The position numbers and the translations under genes were made by a program. From the NCBI GenBank assembly GCA_035999765.1, contig CP108521.1, positions 9,424,001 through 9,488,000 on the forward strand: DNA of 64,000 nucleotides, in the 5' to 3' direction. Numbering within the stretch: the stretch's first letter is position 1; each line of letters starts with the position of its first letter. The DNA is from Streptomyces sp. NBC_01231. GTDB taxonomy: Bacteria > Actinomycetota > Actinomycetes > Streptomycetales > Streptomycetaceae. Below, piece after piece: positions 24,979 to 35,100 of the stretch. The notes beneath the pieces were generated by a model that saw only the letters and a list, made by a program, of their open reading frames with translations, was not told the DNA's origin and made no database searches.

Positions 24979-25842
24979 TCAGGCGGCTTCGGCGGCCGTG
25001 TCGACTCCGAGGCGCTCCAGCAGTCCGGCGCGCAGTTCGGCGAACCGCGGGTCGGTGATGTCGCGCGGCCGGTCCAGGTCGATCCGCTGCTCGTGGGCGA
25101 TGACACCGTCGTCCATCACCAGGACACGGTCGGCGAGCAGAACGGCCTCCTCGACGTCGTGCGTGACGAGCAGGACCGCGCAGCCACGCCGCCGCCACAA
25201 CTCGCCCACCAGACGCTGGGCCTTGATCCGGGTGAGCGCGTCGAGCGCGCCGAACGGCTCGTCGAGCAGCAGCAGATCGGGCTCACGGACCAACGCCCTT
25301 GCTAGCGAGGCGCGTTGGGCCTCGCCGCCGGAGAGCGTCTTGGGCCAGGCGTTGGAGCGGTGGTCCAGGCCGACCTCATCGAGGGCCCGGTCGGCGAGGG
25401 CGCGGTCGGGCCTTCCCGGCAGCCCGAGCAGCACGTTGCGCCACACCTTCTTCCACGGCATCAGCCGGGGCGCCTGGAACGCGACGGCCTTGCGGCGCGG
25501 GACGAGGACCGTGCCCTCGATGTCACGGTCGAGACCGGCGAGGATGCGCAGCAGTGTGGACTTGCCGCAGCCGCTGCGACCGAGCAGGGCGACGAACTCG
25601 CCCCGGTGGATGTCGAGTCGCAGATCGTCGATGACGGCACGGCCGTCGAAGGAGCGGGTCAGCCCCTCGACCCGGACGGCCTGGGAGATCGAGGACGCCG
25701 GATGCGCGGGATGCGCCGAGGACGCCGGGTGCGCCGGAGATGCCGAGGTCGCCGGAGCCGCCAGGGATGCCGAGGACGCGTCGGACGTCTTGGAGTGCTG
25801 GGACACCTGGGGGCTCACCGGCCGGTGAATGTCGGTCGCCAT
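24979..25842 (-). CDS. ssuB: Aliphatic sulfonate ABC transporter ATP-binding protein
   Basis: A 287-residue ABC ATPase: Walker A GRSGCGKST, Q-loop FQAPRLMPWKKVWRNV, signature LSGGEAQR, Walker B LLLLDEPFGALD, H loop VTHDVEEA, all typical of the nitrate/sulfonate/taurine group. The first ~50 residues are a Ser/Ala/Pro/His low-complexity extension with repeated PAHPASS units that the family normally lacks. The ATG at 25842 lies 28 bases inside the 3' end of ssuC. Energises sulfonate uptake with SsuC and SsuA. Confidence 0.92.
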   Translation of the reverse strand: MATDIHRPVSPQVSQHSKTSDASSASLAAPATSASPAHPASSAHPAHPASSISQAVRVEGLTRSFDGRAVIDDLRLDIHRGEFVALLGRSGCGKSTLLRILAGLDRDIEGTVLVPRRKAVAFQAPRLMPWKKVWRNVLLGLPGRPDRALADRALDEVGLDHRSNAWPKTLSGGEAQRASLARALVREPDLLLLDEPFGALDALTRIKAQRLVGELWRRRGCAVLLVTHDVEEAVLLADRVLVMDDGVIAHEQRIDLDRPRDITDPRFAELRAGLLERLGVDTAAEAA

Positions 25843-26729
25843 TGCAGCAGCAGCCTTTCGAGGGTACGGACGACGAAGTCGGCCAGCAGGCCGAGGAAGG
25901 CGTAGACGATCAGGCAGACCACGATCACGTCGGTCCGCAGGAAGTCCCGTGCCTGCACCATCAGGAACCCGATGCCGGAGTCCGCGTTGACCTGCTCGGC
26001 GAAGACCAGCGCGAGCCACGAGATGCCCAGGGAGTAGCGCAGGCCGGTCATCGCCCCGGGCAGCGCGCCCGGCAGGACGACGTGCCGCACGAGCCCCCAC
26101 CGCGACAGCCCGAGGGACTCCCCGGCCTCGATCAGCTGGGAGTCCACACCGCGGATGCCGGCGTACACGTTGAGGTAGAGCGGGAAGGTCACGCCGAGGG
26201 TGATGATGGCGATCTTCGGTGTCTCACCGATGCCGAACCAGATGATGAACAGCGGGATGAGTCCCACGAAGGGCACGGTCCGCAGCATCTGGACGGGAGC
26301 GTCCACGAGGTCCTCGCCGATCCGGAACAGGCCCGAGACCAGGGCGAGTCCGGTGCCGACGACGATGCCGAACAGCAGCCCGGCCGCCACGCGCTGGAGC
26401 GAGGTGCCCATCGCGGAGGGCAGCGAGCCGTCGGCGATCAGATCCCGGCCCACCTCCGCGATCCGCCCCGGTGCGGCGAGCACGTCGGGGGTCAACACGC
26501 CGGTGCTGCTGAGGAGTTGCCACAGCGCCAGCAACACCAGCGGACCGGTGGTGCGACGCAGCCAGCGGGGGACGCGGGTGCGGCGGGTGGAGCTGGGGAC
26601 GAGGGGCTGGAGGTCGAGGGGAGACCGCTCGGCGGCGTCGGGCTCGGCCGGAGGGGCGGCGGGAGAGGAGGCCGATATTTCAGAAATATCGGGTTCTGTA
26701 GAGCCGGGCGGGGCGTGGCTGATGCTCAT
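25815..26729 (-). CDS. ssuC: Aliphatic sulfonate ABC transporter permease
   Basis: A 304-residue membrane permease with about six transmembrane helices. The EAA loop is EAGESLGLSRWGLVRHVVLPGALPG, which docks SsuB; other family segments are LRTVPFVGLIPLFIIWFGIGETPKI and ADSGIGFLMVQARDFL. The first ~60 residues are a hydrophilic extension, within which a perfect 19-base AT-rich palindrome (26673-26691) encodes DISEIS using codons rare in this genome (ATT, TCT, ATA). It is the first structural gene of the operon, behind the leader peptide. Confidence 0.92.
   Translation of the reverse strand: MSISHAPPGSTEPDISEISASSPAAPPAEPDAAERSPLDLQPLVPSSTRRTRVPRWLRRTTGPLVLLALWQLLSSTGVLTPDVLAAPGRIAEVGRDLIADGSLPSAMGTSLQRVAAGLLFGIVVGTGLALVSGLFRIGEDLVDAPVQMLRTVPFVGLIPLFIIWFGIGETPKIAIITLGVTFPLYLNVYAGIRGVDSQLIEAGESLGLSRWGLVRHVVLPGALPGAMTGLRYSLGISWLALVFAEQVNADSGIGFLMVQARDFLRTDVIVVCLIVYAFLGLLADFVVRTLERLLLQWRPTFTGR
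26673..26691. promoter_or_regulatory. Perfect AT-rich palindrome inside the 5' end of ssuC
   Basis: CGATATTTCAGAAATATCG has two 9-base arms around a single base, about 40-55 bases into ssuC. In such GC-rich DNA this composition is very unusual. It could be an operator bound by a sulfur regulator or an RNA hairpin near the start codon; no known binding motif is recognised. Confidence 0.45.
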
Positions 26730-26883
26730 GAGTGCTCCACGGGCAGGAGAGCGGCCGGTGAGGTACGCCCAGGCGCCGCGACGTCTCAGGAGTGACCAGG
26801 ACGTGTGGGTGCGGCGGCGCGGATCGGACGACCGTCAGATCCGGATCGGGCGAGGAGAAAAGCGAGGAAGCGAGAAAAGGGCG

Positions 26884-26967
26884 TCAGCAGCCGCGGCGAC
26901 ACGCGGCGGAGGCCACCCGCAGCAGGTCGATGTGACCGCGCGTGGTGAGCATGGCTGAACGCAACAT
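26884..26967 (-). CDS. Cysteine-ending leader peptide (uORF) of the sulfonate operon
   Basis: A 27-residue peptide reading MLRSAMLTTRGHIDLLR and ending VASAACRRGC, then TGA; an internal ATG at 26952 gives a 22-residue form. The RGHIDLLR...CRRxC pattern matches the small leader peptides I recall upstream of sulfur-assimilation genes in Streptomyces. It ends 155 bases before ssuC. The ATG at 26967 lies seven bases after a -10 box with no Shine-Dalgarno, so a leaderless transcript is likely. Two terminal cysteine codons suggest ribosome stalling when Cys-tRNA is scarce, exposing expression of ssuC; the mechanism is inferred. Confidence 0.75.
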   Translation of the reverse strand: MLRSAMLTTRGHIDLLRVASAACRRGC

Positions 26968-26974
26968 GCGGCTG

Positions 26975-27004
26975 AAAGTAGCCAGGTGATGTGGCCACGG
27001 TCAA
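26975..27004 (-). promoter_or_regulatory. Housekeeping-type promoter for the sulfonate operon
   Basis: On the minus strand TTGACC (26999-27004) and TACTTT (26975-26980) are separated by 18 bases, a good HrdB-type promoter. Its predicted start site coincides with the leader-peptide ATG at 26967. The rest of the 360-base region 26730-27089 holds the leader peptide, its distal spacer and the start region of the divergent yjbQ gene. Confidence 0.7.
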
Positions 27005-27089
27005 TGGCGTCTCGCGGAATGGGACATCCGTATCGGGTGATGGTCGGCCGGAGGGTGTGAAGCGTGATGTGCGGGTGAGGATGGGAGGT

Positions 27090-27515
27090 ATGTCAGATGT
27101 CTTCACCACCCGAGTCCTGAACGTGGCCACCGGTTCCACGGAGCGGATCGCCGACCTCACCGGCGACTGCGAGGCCTTCCTGCGCGAGGTGGCCGCCGGA
27201 CGCGACGGCCTGCTGAACCTCTTCGTCCCGCATGCCACGGCCGGTGTCGCGATCATCGAGACGGGCGCCGGCAGCGACGACGACCTCCTCGCCGCCCTGC
27301 ACACCCTCCTGCCCGCCGACGACCGCTGGCAGCACCGCCACGGCAGCCCGGGCCACGGCCGCGACCACGTCCTGCCCGCCCTCGTTCCCCCGCACGCGAC
27401 GCTTCCGGTGGTGGGCGGGCGGCTGGAGCTGGGGACATGGCAGTCGGTGTGCCTGGTGGACACGAACGGAGACAACCCGAACCGTCAGGTGCGGTTGAGT
27501 TTTCTCGGCGGTTGA
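27090..27515 (+). CDS. yjbQ: YjbQ-family protein (secondary thiamine-phosphate synthase family)
   Basis: A 141-residue YjbQ/UPF0047 protein. Conserved residues are in NLFVPHATAGVAIIE, DDDLLAALHTLLP, WQHRHGSPGHGRDHVLPALV and LGTWQSVCLVDTNGD. Some members have weak thiamine-phosphate synthase activity, but the true role is unknown. Start is uncertain: ATG 27090 fits family length, while ATG 27081 or GTG 27057 (after GGAGGG) would add a few residues. Divergent from the sulfonate operon. Confidence 0.85.
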   Translation: MSDVFTTRVLNVATGSTERIADLTGDCEAFLREVAAGRDGLLNLFVPHATAGVAIIETGAGSDDDLLAALHTLLPADDRWQHRHGSPGHGRDHVLPALVPPHATLPVVGGRLELGTWQSVCLVDTNGDNPNRQVRLSFLGG

Positions 27516-27561
27516 GCTTTCTCGAAACGGCGAGCCGACCCGACAACTCCCTTACGCAGCA

Positions 27562-27598
27562 GGCCGGCCACCCCTGGGTTCCCCCACGGGAGCCGGCC
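27562..27598. terminator. Weak hairpin between convergent yjbQ and halogenase genes
   Basis: GGCCGGC (27562-27568) pairs with GCCGGCC (27592-27598) around a 23-base loop, in the gap between two convergent genes. No U tract. Confidence 0.3.
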
Positions 27599-27631
27599 GC
27601 TGTGCTGCCCGGCACCGTCCCGTACAGGGAC

Positions 27632-29134
27632 TCAGCTGCCGGGCTCCTCCCACGTCAGGCCGTCCTCCGAGGCCACCAGGCCGCCCGGTCGCACGGGTGA
27701 CTCGTTCTCCAGTGGGCCGCCGAACACACCGCGTTCCTGGAGGACCGCGCCCTCCTGGAACACCTGACGCACGGTGGCGGACTCGAACAGCGGGTTGCGC
27801 AGGTCGTCGGAGTCCGGAAGCCGGCCCACCGCCTCGTCGAGCCCCGAGGAGGCCGCCGCGAGACGGGAACCCGCCGCCGCCGGGCCGCCGAGGGAGGCGT
27901 CGCCGGAGGCCAGGCCGCCCACCAGGTCCACGAACGCCTCCAGCTCCGTCGACCCGACGTGGGTGACCTTGCGCGCCTTCCAGAAGTACGACCGCTCGTC
28001 CTGGTGCATGTCGTAGAAAGCGACCAGGAACTCGTGGAAGAGGCCGTACTCGTGCCGGTAGCGGGCCTCGAACTCCTCGAACAGGCGGTCCTCGGGGAGC
28101 GTTCCGGCGAGGGCGCTGTTGAGGGACCGGGCCGCGAGCAGGGCGCCGTAGGTGGCGAGATGCACGCCGGAGGACAGGACCGGGTCGACGAAGCAGGCCG
28201 CGTCACCGACCAGCACCATGCCGGGCCGCCACAGCCGGGACTTCCAGTACGACCAGTCCCGGCGCACCCGGACCCGGTCGTACGGCGCCTCGGTGGCTTG
28301 GGGCACCCCGTGCAGGAGGTCCCGGACCTCGGGGCACGCGTCGATCAGCCGACGCCAGGCAGCCGCCGGGTCCCGCTGGATCTCGGCGGCGTTCTCCCGG
28401 CTCACCACAGCTCCGACGCTGGTCAGGTCGTCCCGCAGCGGGATGTACCACAGCCAGCCCTCGTCGAAGGCGGCGCAGAAGATGTTGCCGTCGTTCGGTC
28501 GAGGCAGCCGGGCGCCGCCGGCGAAGTAGCCGAACACCGCGAGGTTGCGGAAGAAGTCGGAGTACGTCCGCCGCCCGCCGACCTCGCCGTGGATCCGGCT
28601 GCCGTTGCCGGAGGCGTCCACGACATGGCGGGCCCGCGCCTCGCGGACCTCGCCGCCGGGCCCGGCCCAGCCGACGCCCCGTACCCGTTCGTCGTCGGCG
28701 AGCACGCCGGTGACGCGGCAGCCCTCCCGGACGTCCACGCCGACCCGGCGGGCGTTGTCCAGGAGGATCGCGTCGAACCGGGACCGCTCGACCTGGTAGG
28801 CGTACGAGGTCGGGTCGGCCAGCCGGGGAGACAGCGCGAACGAGAACTGCCACGGGTCCGGGTTGCGGCCCCATCGGAACGTTCCGCCCCGCTTCGGCTT
28901 GAAGCCCGCCCGGGCCACCTCGTCCTCGACGCCGAGGATGCGGCACACCCCGTGCACGGTGGAGGGCAGCAGCGACTCGCCGATCTGGTAGCGGGGGAAC
29001 GTCTCCTGTTCCAGGAGGAGGACCCGGTGGCCGCGCAGCGCGACGGCCGTTGCGGCGGTGGCACCGGCCGGGCCGCCGCCCACGACGACGACGTCGAACT
29101 CCTCCGACGCCGTCCGCTCACCGACGGAACTCAC
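27632..29134 (-). CDS. Flavin-dependent halogenase
   Basis: A 500-residue FADH2-dependent halogenase of the PKS/phenol group rather than the tryptophan group. FAD motif [21 protein letters not shown] (residues ~15-35, split here only by reading), [10 protein letters not shown], a lysine-containing [12 protein letters not shown], the halogenase WxWxIP motif as EGWLWYIPL (~225) and [10 protein letters not shown] (~315), which fits the FxPxSxG halogenase motif. It should chlorinate or brominate an activated ring or beta-keto carbon, probably on a carrier protein. The GTG at 29134 overlaps the PKS stop (GTGA) with AAGGAGA upstream, so it is translationally coupled to the PKS. An FAD reductase must be supplied from elsewhere. 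Confidence 0.9.
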   Translation of the reverse strand: MSSVGERTASEEFDVVVVGGGPAGATAATAVALRGHRVLLLEQETFPRYQIGESLLPSTVHGVCRILGVEDEVARAGFKPKRGGTFRWGRNPDPWQFSFALSPRLADPTSYAYQVERSRFDAILLDNARRVGVDVREGCRVTGVLADDERVRGVGWAGPGGEVREARARHVVDASGNGSRIHGEVGGRRTYSDFFRNLAVFGYFAGGARLPRPNDGNIFCAAFDEGWLWYIPLRDDLTSVGAVVSRENAAEIQRDPAAAWRRLIDACPEVRDLLHGVPQATEAPYDRVRVRRDWSYWKSRLWRPGMVLVGDAACFVDPVLSSGVHLATYGALLAARSLNSALAGTLPEDRLFEEFEARYRHEYGLFHEFLVAFYDMHQDERSYFWKARKVTHVGSTELEAFVDLVGGLASGDASLGGPAAAGSRLAAASSGLDEAVGRLPDSDDLRNPLFESATVRQVFQEGAVLQERGVFGGPLENESPVRPGGLVASEDGLTWEEPGS

Positions 29135-32100
29135 TGTTCTCCTTCCGTGGCCGGCGCCGAGCGCGCGTCCGGTTGGCCGAGCGAACCGATCCAGGTGCGC
29201 ACCGCCGCCGCCGTTGTCGGGGCGTGGTCCTGAAGGAACGAGAAGTGGTCGCCCGGAACGTCGACGACGGTGTGCGGAAGCGGCCACCACGTCGGCCACT
29301 CGTCGGGGCCCGCGCCCGCCGCCATCGCGGGGGTCGGCTCCGTGGCGCGGACCAGCAGCGTGGGGGTGTCGACGGGTTCCGGCTCCCAGCCGAGGAACAT
29401 GCGGGTGTACGCGCCCAGCGCCGCCACTCCGCTGTCCTCGTCACCGGTGAACTGGTCGCCGCCCAGCCGGGGCGCGATGACGGCGGGCAGCGACAGCAGC
29501 CAGTCCTTGTCGCTGTTGCCGTCGTCGATGAGGTACGTGTCGAGCAGTACCTGTCCGACGGGAGCCGACCCCATGGCTTCGAGTCGCCGGGTCACGGCGT
29601 GCGCGGCGGCGCCTCCGGTGCAGACGCCCACGACGACGAAGGGCCGGTCGCCGACGTACCGGAGCACCGTCTCGGCGTGGGTCAGGGCGAGCGTCTCCCG
29701 GTCGGCCGGTACGGCCCCGCCCGCACCGACGCCGGGGTGCGGGAGTTCGAGGACGTCGAGGTCACCCTCGAAGCAGCTGTGGAAACGGGCCCACTCCCCG
29801 CCCGGGGCGGCGAACGGCGGGTGGTACCCGGTGAAGACCACCAGCACGGGGCCGCCGCCGGAACCCTCGGCGCGCCGCAGCGGAGGCAGGGCGTGCGCCG
29901 GGCTGTCGTCCGGGCCGTACGTCGGCACCGCCCAGGACGCCGTGACCAGCATGTGCATCGCGGCGGCCACCTGACCGGCCTCGCAGACCCGCCGGTAGAG
30001 CGAGGACAGGGTCTGCGCGGGCCGGTCCTGCACGGAGGGCGGCCCCGACCCCGGTTCGTGCCTCTGGCGCTTCTCGCGCCCCTCGGGGTTCGCGGGCAGG
30101 TCCTCGGGCAGGTCGTCGAGCAGGCCCAGCACATGGCGGGCCAGTTCGTGGGCCGTCGGGTGCTCGAACACCACGGCCGCGGACAGTCTGAGCCGCAGGG
30201 CCATGCTCAGCCGGTTACGGACCTGCACCGCCATCAGCGAGTCGAAGCCCAGCTCGGCGAAGGACCTCCCGGCCGGCAACGCGTCGGCGTCCGGGTGGCC
30301 GAGGACGGCCGCCACGTCGGCGCGCATCAACTCCGCGAGCGCGTCGACCCGTTGCGCGACCGGCAGCCCGGCGAGCACCTTCCGCCAGGCTCCCGGCTCC
30401 CACGGCTGCTCCGCACCGGGCGCGGATCCGGCGCCGGGCGTCCCGGTCCCCGCTGCGGGCCTGCGTGGGCGCACCACTCCACGCAGCGGCGCCGGCAAGG
30501 GCCCCGGGGCGTCCCGGAGACCGGCCCGGTCCAGCAGGACGGGCGCCAGCACGGGCTCGTCCACATGCAGCGCCGCGTCGAACAGAGCCAGGCCCTGTTC
30601 CACCGAGATGCCCCGGAGCACGTCGCCGTACTTCCCGTCGCGCTCCCGGAGTTGTTCCCCCGCCATGCCCCCGCCGGAGTTCCACGGCCCCCACTCCAGC
30701 GAGAGCGCGGGCAGCCCCAACGCGGTGCGGTGGTGGGCCAGGGCGTCCAGGAAGGAGTTCGCCGCCGCGTAGTTGCCCTGGCCGGCCCGTCCCAGCAGCC
30801 CGGACACCGACGAGAACAGGACGAACGCCGACAGATCCAGGCCCCGGGTCACCTCGTGCAGATGCCAGGCCGCGTCCGCCTTCGGACGGAGCACCGCGGC
30901 CATCCGCTCGGGAGTCAGAGCGGCCAGTACGCCGTCGTCCAGCACCCCGGCGGCATGCACCACGGCCGTCAGCGCGGGCTCACAGCCCTTGACCAGCTCG
31001 GCCAGCGCGGCACGGTCGCCCGCGTCGCAGGCGACGATCCGCACCTGTGCGCCCAACTCCGCCAGCGTGTCGCGCAGTTCCCTCGCCCCGGGCGCCCCAG
31101 GTCCGTGTCGTCCGGTCAGCAGCAGATGTCGTACGCCGTGCGAGGTGACGAGATGGCGGGCGAGTTCCGCGCCCAGCGCGCCCGTACCGCCGGTGATCAG
31201 CACGGTGCCGTCCGCACCGAACCGGCCGGAGCCGCGCCCCGTGGACCCGGTGGCGCTCACCGAGGCCAGACGCGGAACGGTCAACTGCCCCGAACGAATG
31301 GACAGTTGGGGCTCACCGGTGGCCACCGCCGTGGGCAGCAGCCGCAGGGACCCGGGCAGCCCGTCCACATCGACCAGGACGACCCGCCCGGGCAGCTCCG
31401 ACTGTGCCGTGCGCACCAGCCCCCACACCGCGGCGCCGGCCAGATCCGGCTCCGGCGCGAAGGCGTTCCGCGTCACCACCACCAGACGGGCACCCGCGGT
31501 ACGCGGGTCGTCCTGCCAGTCCTGCACCGTGCGGAGCACCCTGCCGGTCAACTCGTGCACGGCGGTCAACGGATCGGCGGCGGTGGCCGGATGGACGGCC
31601 GTGACGACGACGGCGTCGGGTTCGGTCGTGCCGGTGCTTGCGCTTGTGCCTGTGATCTCGGGTATCGATGCGCGCAGGTCCAGCCCGTCCGGACCCACGA
31701 GCTCCCAGGACCCGGTGTCCGCGCGGGATGCGCCGTTGTGCGGATCGGCCGTGATCCAGTCGGGCCGCAGCAGCGCGTGCCGTACGACGTCGTGCGCCGC
31801 CGGGGACGGCAGTTCCCGGGTGGTCAGGGATGCCACCTCCGCCACCGGTCGGCCCGACGGGTCGGCGAGTGTCACCGAGACCGTGTCCGTCCCGCCGCCC
31901 GGGGGGACCCGTACCCGGACCCGTACCTCCGACGCACCCGCCGCGTACAGCCGTACGCCGTTCCACGCGAACGGCACGCGGACCGCGCCGGATTCGGCGC
32001 CGCTGAGCAGGGGCGCGTGCAGTGCCGCGTCCAGCAGCGCCGGATGGATCCCGAACCGGCCCGCGTCGAACGACTCCGCCTCGGACAGCCGTACCTCGGC

Positions 32101-35100
32101 GAACAGTTCGTCACCGCGCCGCCAAGCCGCCCGTACCCCTCGGAAGGCCGGCCCGTATGCGAGGCCACCGTCCGCGAGGCTGTCGTACGCGTCGGCGAGG
32201 TCGACCTCCGTCGCGCCCCTCGGCGGCCACACCGACAGTTCCGTGGGTGAAGTGTCCGTCGGGGCAGGCTCGGTCGTCGGTCCGATGAGCCCCGAGGCGT
32301 GCCGGACCCAGGTGGACTCGGGTCCGTGGACAGCGGACCCGGCGGCGGACTCGCCGGACCGCGCGAAGACGTCGACCGGGCGTCGGCCGGAGTCGTCCGC
32401 TCCGCCCACGACCACCTGGACGCGTACGCTCCCGGCTGCGGGCAGGGCGAGCGGGGCCAGGACCACGAGTTCGTCGAGTGCGCCGCCTCCGGCCTCGTCG
32501 CCCGCGCGAACGGCCATCTCCACGAACACCGTCGCGGGCACGAGCACGGCCCCGGCGACCACATGACCGGCGAGCCACGGGTGGGTCGTGAGGGAGAGCA
32601 GGCCGGACAGCACCGTCCGGTCCGTGCCCGGCACGGTGAACGCGGGGCCCAGCAGAGGATGACCGTGGGCGGCCGCCTCGGGGGCCGGGGTGCGAGGCGC
32701 CTCGAGCCAGTACCTCCGTCGCTGGAAGGCATACGTCGGCAGGTCCACCCGCCGTGCCCCGGACCCCTTGAACACCACGGGCCAGTCGACACGCGCCCCG
32801 CGCACATGGAGGCGGGCCACGGCGGACACCAGTGTCTCGGGCTCGGGCTCGCCGCCGCGCGTGCCGGCCGCGCACAGCGGACCAGTGCCGTCCGGAGTGC
32901 TCAGGCAGTCCTCGGCCGCCGCCGTGAGCGCGGCACCGGGGCCGATCTCGAGGAACGCCGAGACCCCGTTGTCCCCGAGCCATCGCACGGCGTCGGCGAA
33001 CCGCACCGGCCGACGGGCGTGCCGTACCCAGTACTCCGGGGAGCACAGCTCCGCCGCCTCGGCCGAACGACCTGTCAGGGCCGAGACCACGGGGATCCGC
33101 GGCGGACGGAAGGCGAGTCCCTCGGCGATGCGACGGAAGTCGTCGAGCATCGGCTCCACCAGCGGCGAGTGGAAGGCATGGCCGACCCGCAGGCGTACGG
33201 TCCTGCGTCCGCGCGCCTCGAACCCCGCCGCGACGGCCAGCACCGCCTCCCGGGCGCCCGAGATCACCACCGAGCGCGGGCCGTTGACAGAGGCGATCTC
33301 CGGCCGGTCGCCTTCATCGGCGGCGCCCGCGAGCGCGGCGAGCACCTCCTCCTCCGTCGCGTCCAGGGACACCATCGCCCCGCCCGCGGGCAGTCCCTGC
33401 ATCAGCCGGCCGCGGGCCGCGACGAGCGCCGCCGCGTCGGGCAGGTCCAGTACGCCGGCCACATGGGCGGCGGCCAGTTCCCCCACGGAGTGGCCGGACA
33501 GGAAGTCGGCACGCACACCCCAGGACTCCAGCAGCCGGAACAGCGCCACCTCGAAGGCGAACAGACCTGCCTGCGTGAAGTCCGTACGGTCGAGCAGGGC
33601 GGCCTCCGGCGTACCGGGCGCGGCGGACAGCACCGGACCCAGCGGCCGTTCGAGACGGTCGTCCAACTCCCGGCAGACGTTCTCGAAGGCGGCGGCGAAG
33701 ACCGGAAACGCCGCGGCCAACTCCGCCCCCATCCGGGCACGTTGGGATCCCTGGCCGGTGAACAGGAAAGCCGTGCGCAGCCCCGGGTCCGCGACGGCCC
33801 GCATCGGGCCGACGGTGTCCCGGCCCTCGGCGAGCGCGATCAGCGCGGCGCGGGTGCTGCCCTGGTCGCCGGCCGGCACCATCGCCCGGTGGGTGAGCGC
33901 CGACCTCGACACGGCCAGGGAGAAACCGACGTCGGCCGCCGAGAGGTCGGGCCGGGTGGAGAGACGGCCCGCGAGCTCGCGGGCCTGGGCCCGCAGGGCT
34001 GCCTCGTCGGCACCGGAGAGCAGCCAGGGCACCGGCAGCGGCACCTGCACCGGGTCCGACACCTGCACCGGCACGGGTACCGGCGGCGCTGCGGTTCGCT
34101 GTCCGGAGCGAGGCGGTCGAGGCGCCTCCTCCAGGATCACGTGCGCGTTCGTCCCCCCGATGCCGAAGGCCGACACACCGGCCCGGCGCGGACCGGTGTC
34201 CGTCGCCGGCCAGGGGCGGGCCTCGGTCAGCAACTCCACCCGCCCGGCGGACCAGTCGACGTGCGGGGTGGGCGTATCGGCGTGCAGGGTCCGGGGAAGC
34301 TCCTCGTGCCGCATGGCCTGCACCATCTTGATGACCCCGGTGACCCCTGCCGCCGCCTGGGTGTGCCCGAGGTTGGACTTGACCGAGCCCAGCCACAGCG
34401 GCCGGTCCTCGTCGCGCCCCTGGCCGTACGTGGCCAGCAGGGCGCCCGCCTCGACGGGGTCGCCGAGCGTGGTCCCGGTGCCGTGGGCCTCCACCGTGTC
34501 CACGTCCTGCGGTCGGAGTCCCGCGTCGGCCAACGCCGCGGTGATCAGGCGTTGTTGGGCCTGTCCGTTGGGGGCTGTCAGTCCGTTGGAGGTGCCGTCG
34601 GAGTTGACCGCGGAGCCGCGCAGCACGGCCAGCACCGGGTGACCGTGGCGGCGGGCGTCGGACAGCCGTTCCAGCAGCACCAGTCCCGCGCCCTCGCCCC
34701 AGGCGGTACCGTCCGCCGCCGTCGAGAACGACTTGCAGCGGCCGTCGGGCGCGAGTCCCCGCTGGCGGCTGAACGCGGTGAACGGCTTGGGTGTCGCCAT
34801 CACCGTGACCCCGCCGGCCAGGGCGAGCGAGCACTCGCCGGAGCGCAGTGCCTTCGCCGCCCAGTGCAGCGCGACCAGGGAGGACGAGCAGGCGGTGTCG
34901 ATCGTGATCGAGGGTCCGCGCAGTCCGTACACGTAGGAGACCCGCCCGGAGGCCACGCTGCCGGCCGAGCCCAGGCCCAGGTGGGCCTCCAGTTCGTGGT
35001 GGGTGAAGCGGGCGGAGTAGTCGCCGTACATCACGCCCACGAACACACCGGTGTCGCTGTCGCGCACGGTGGCCGGGTCGATTCCGGCCCGCTCCCAGAC

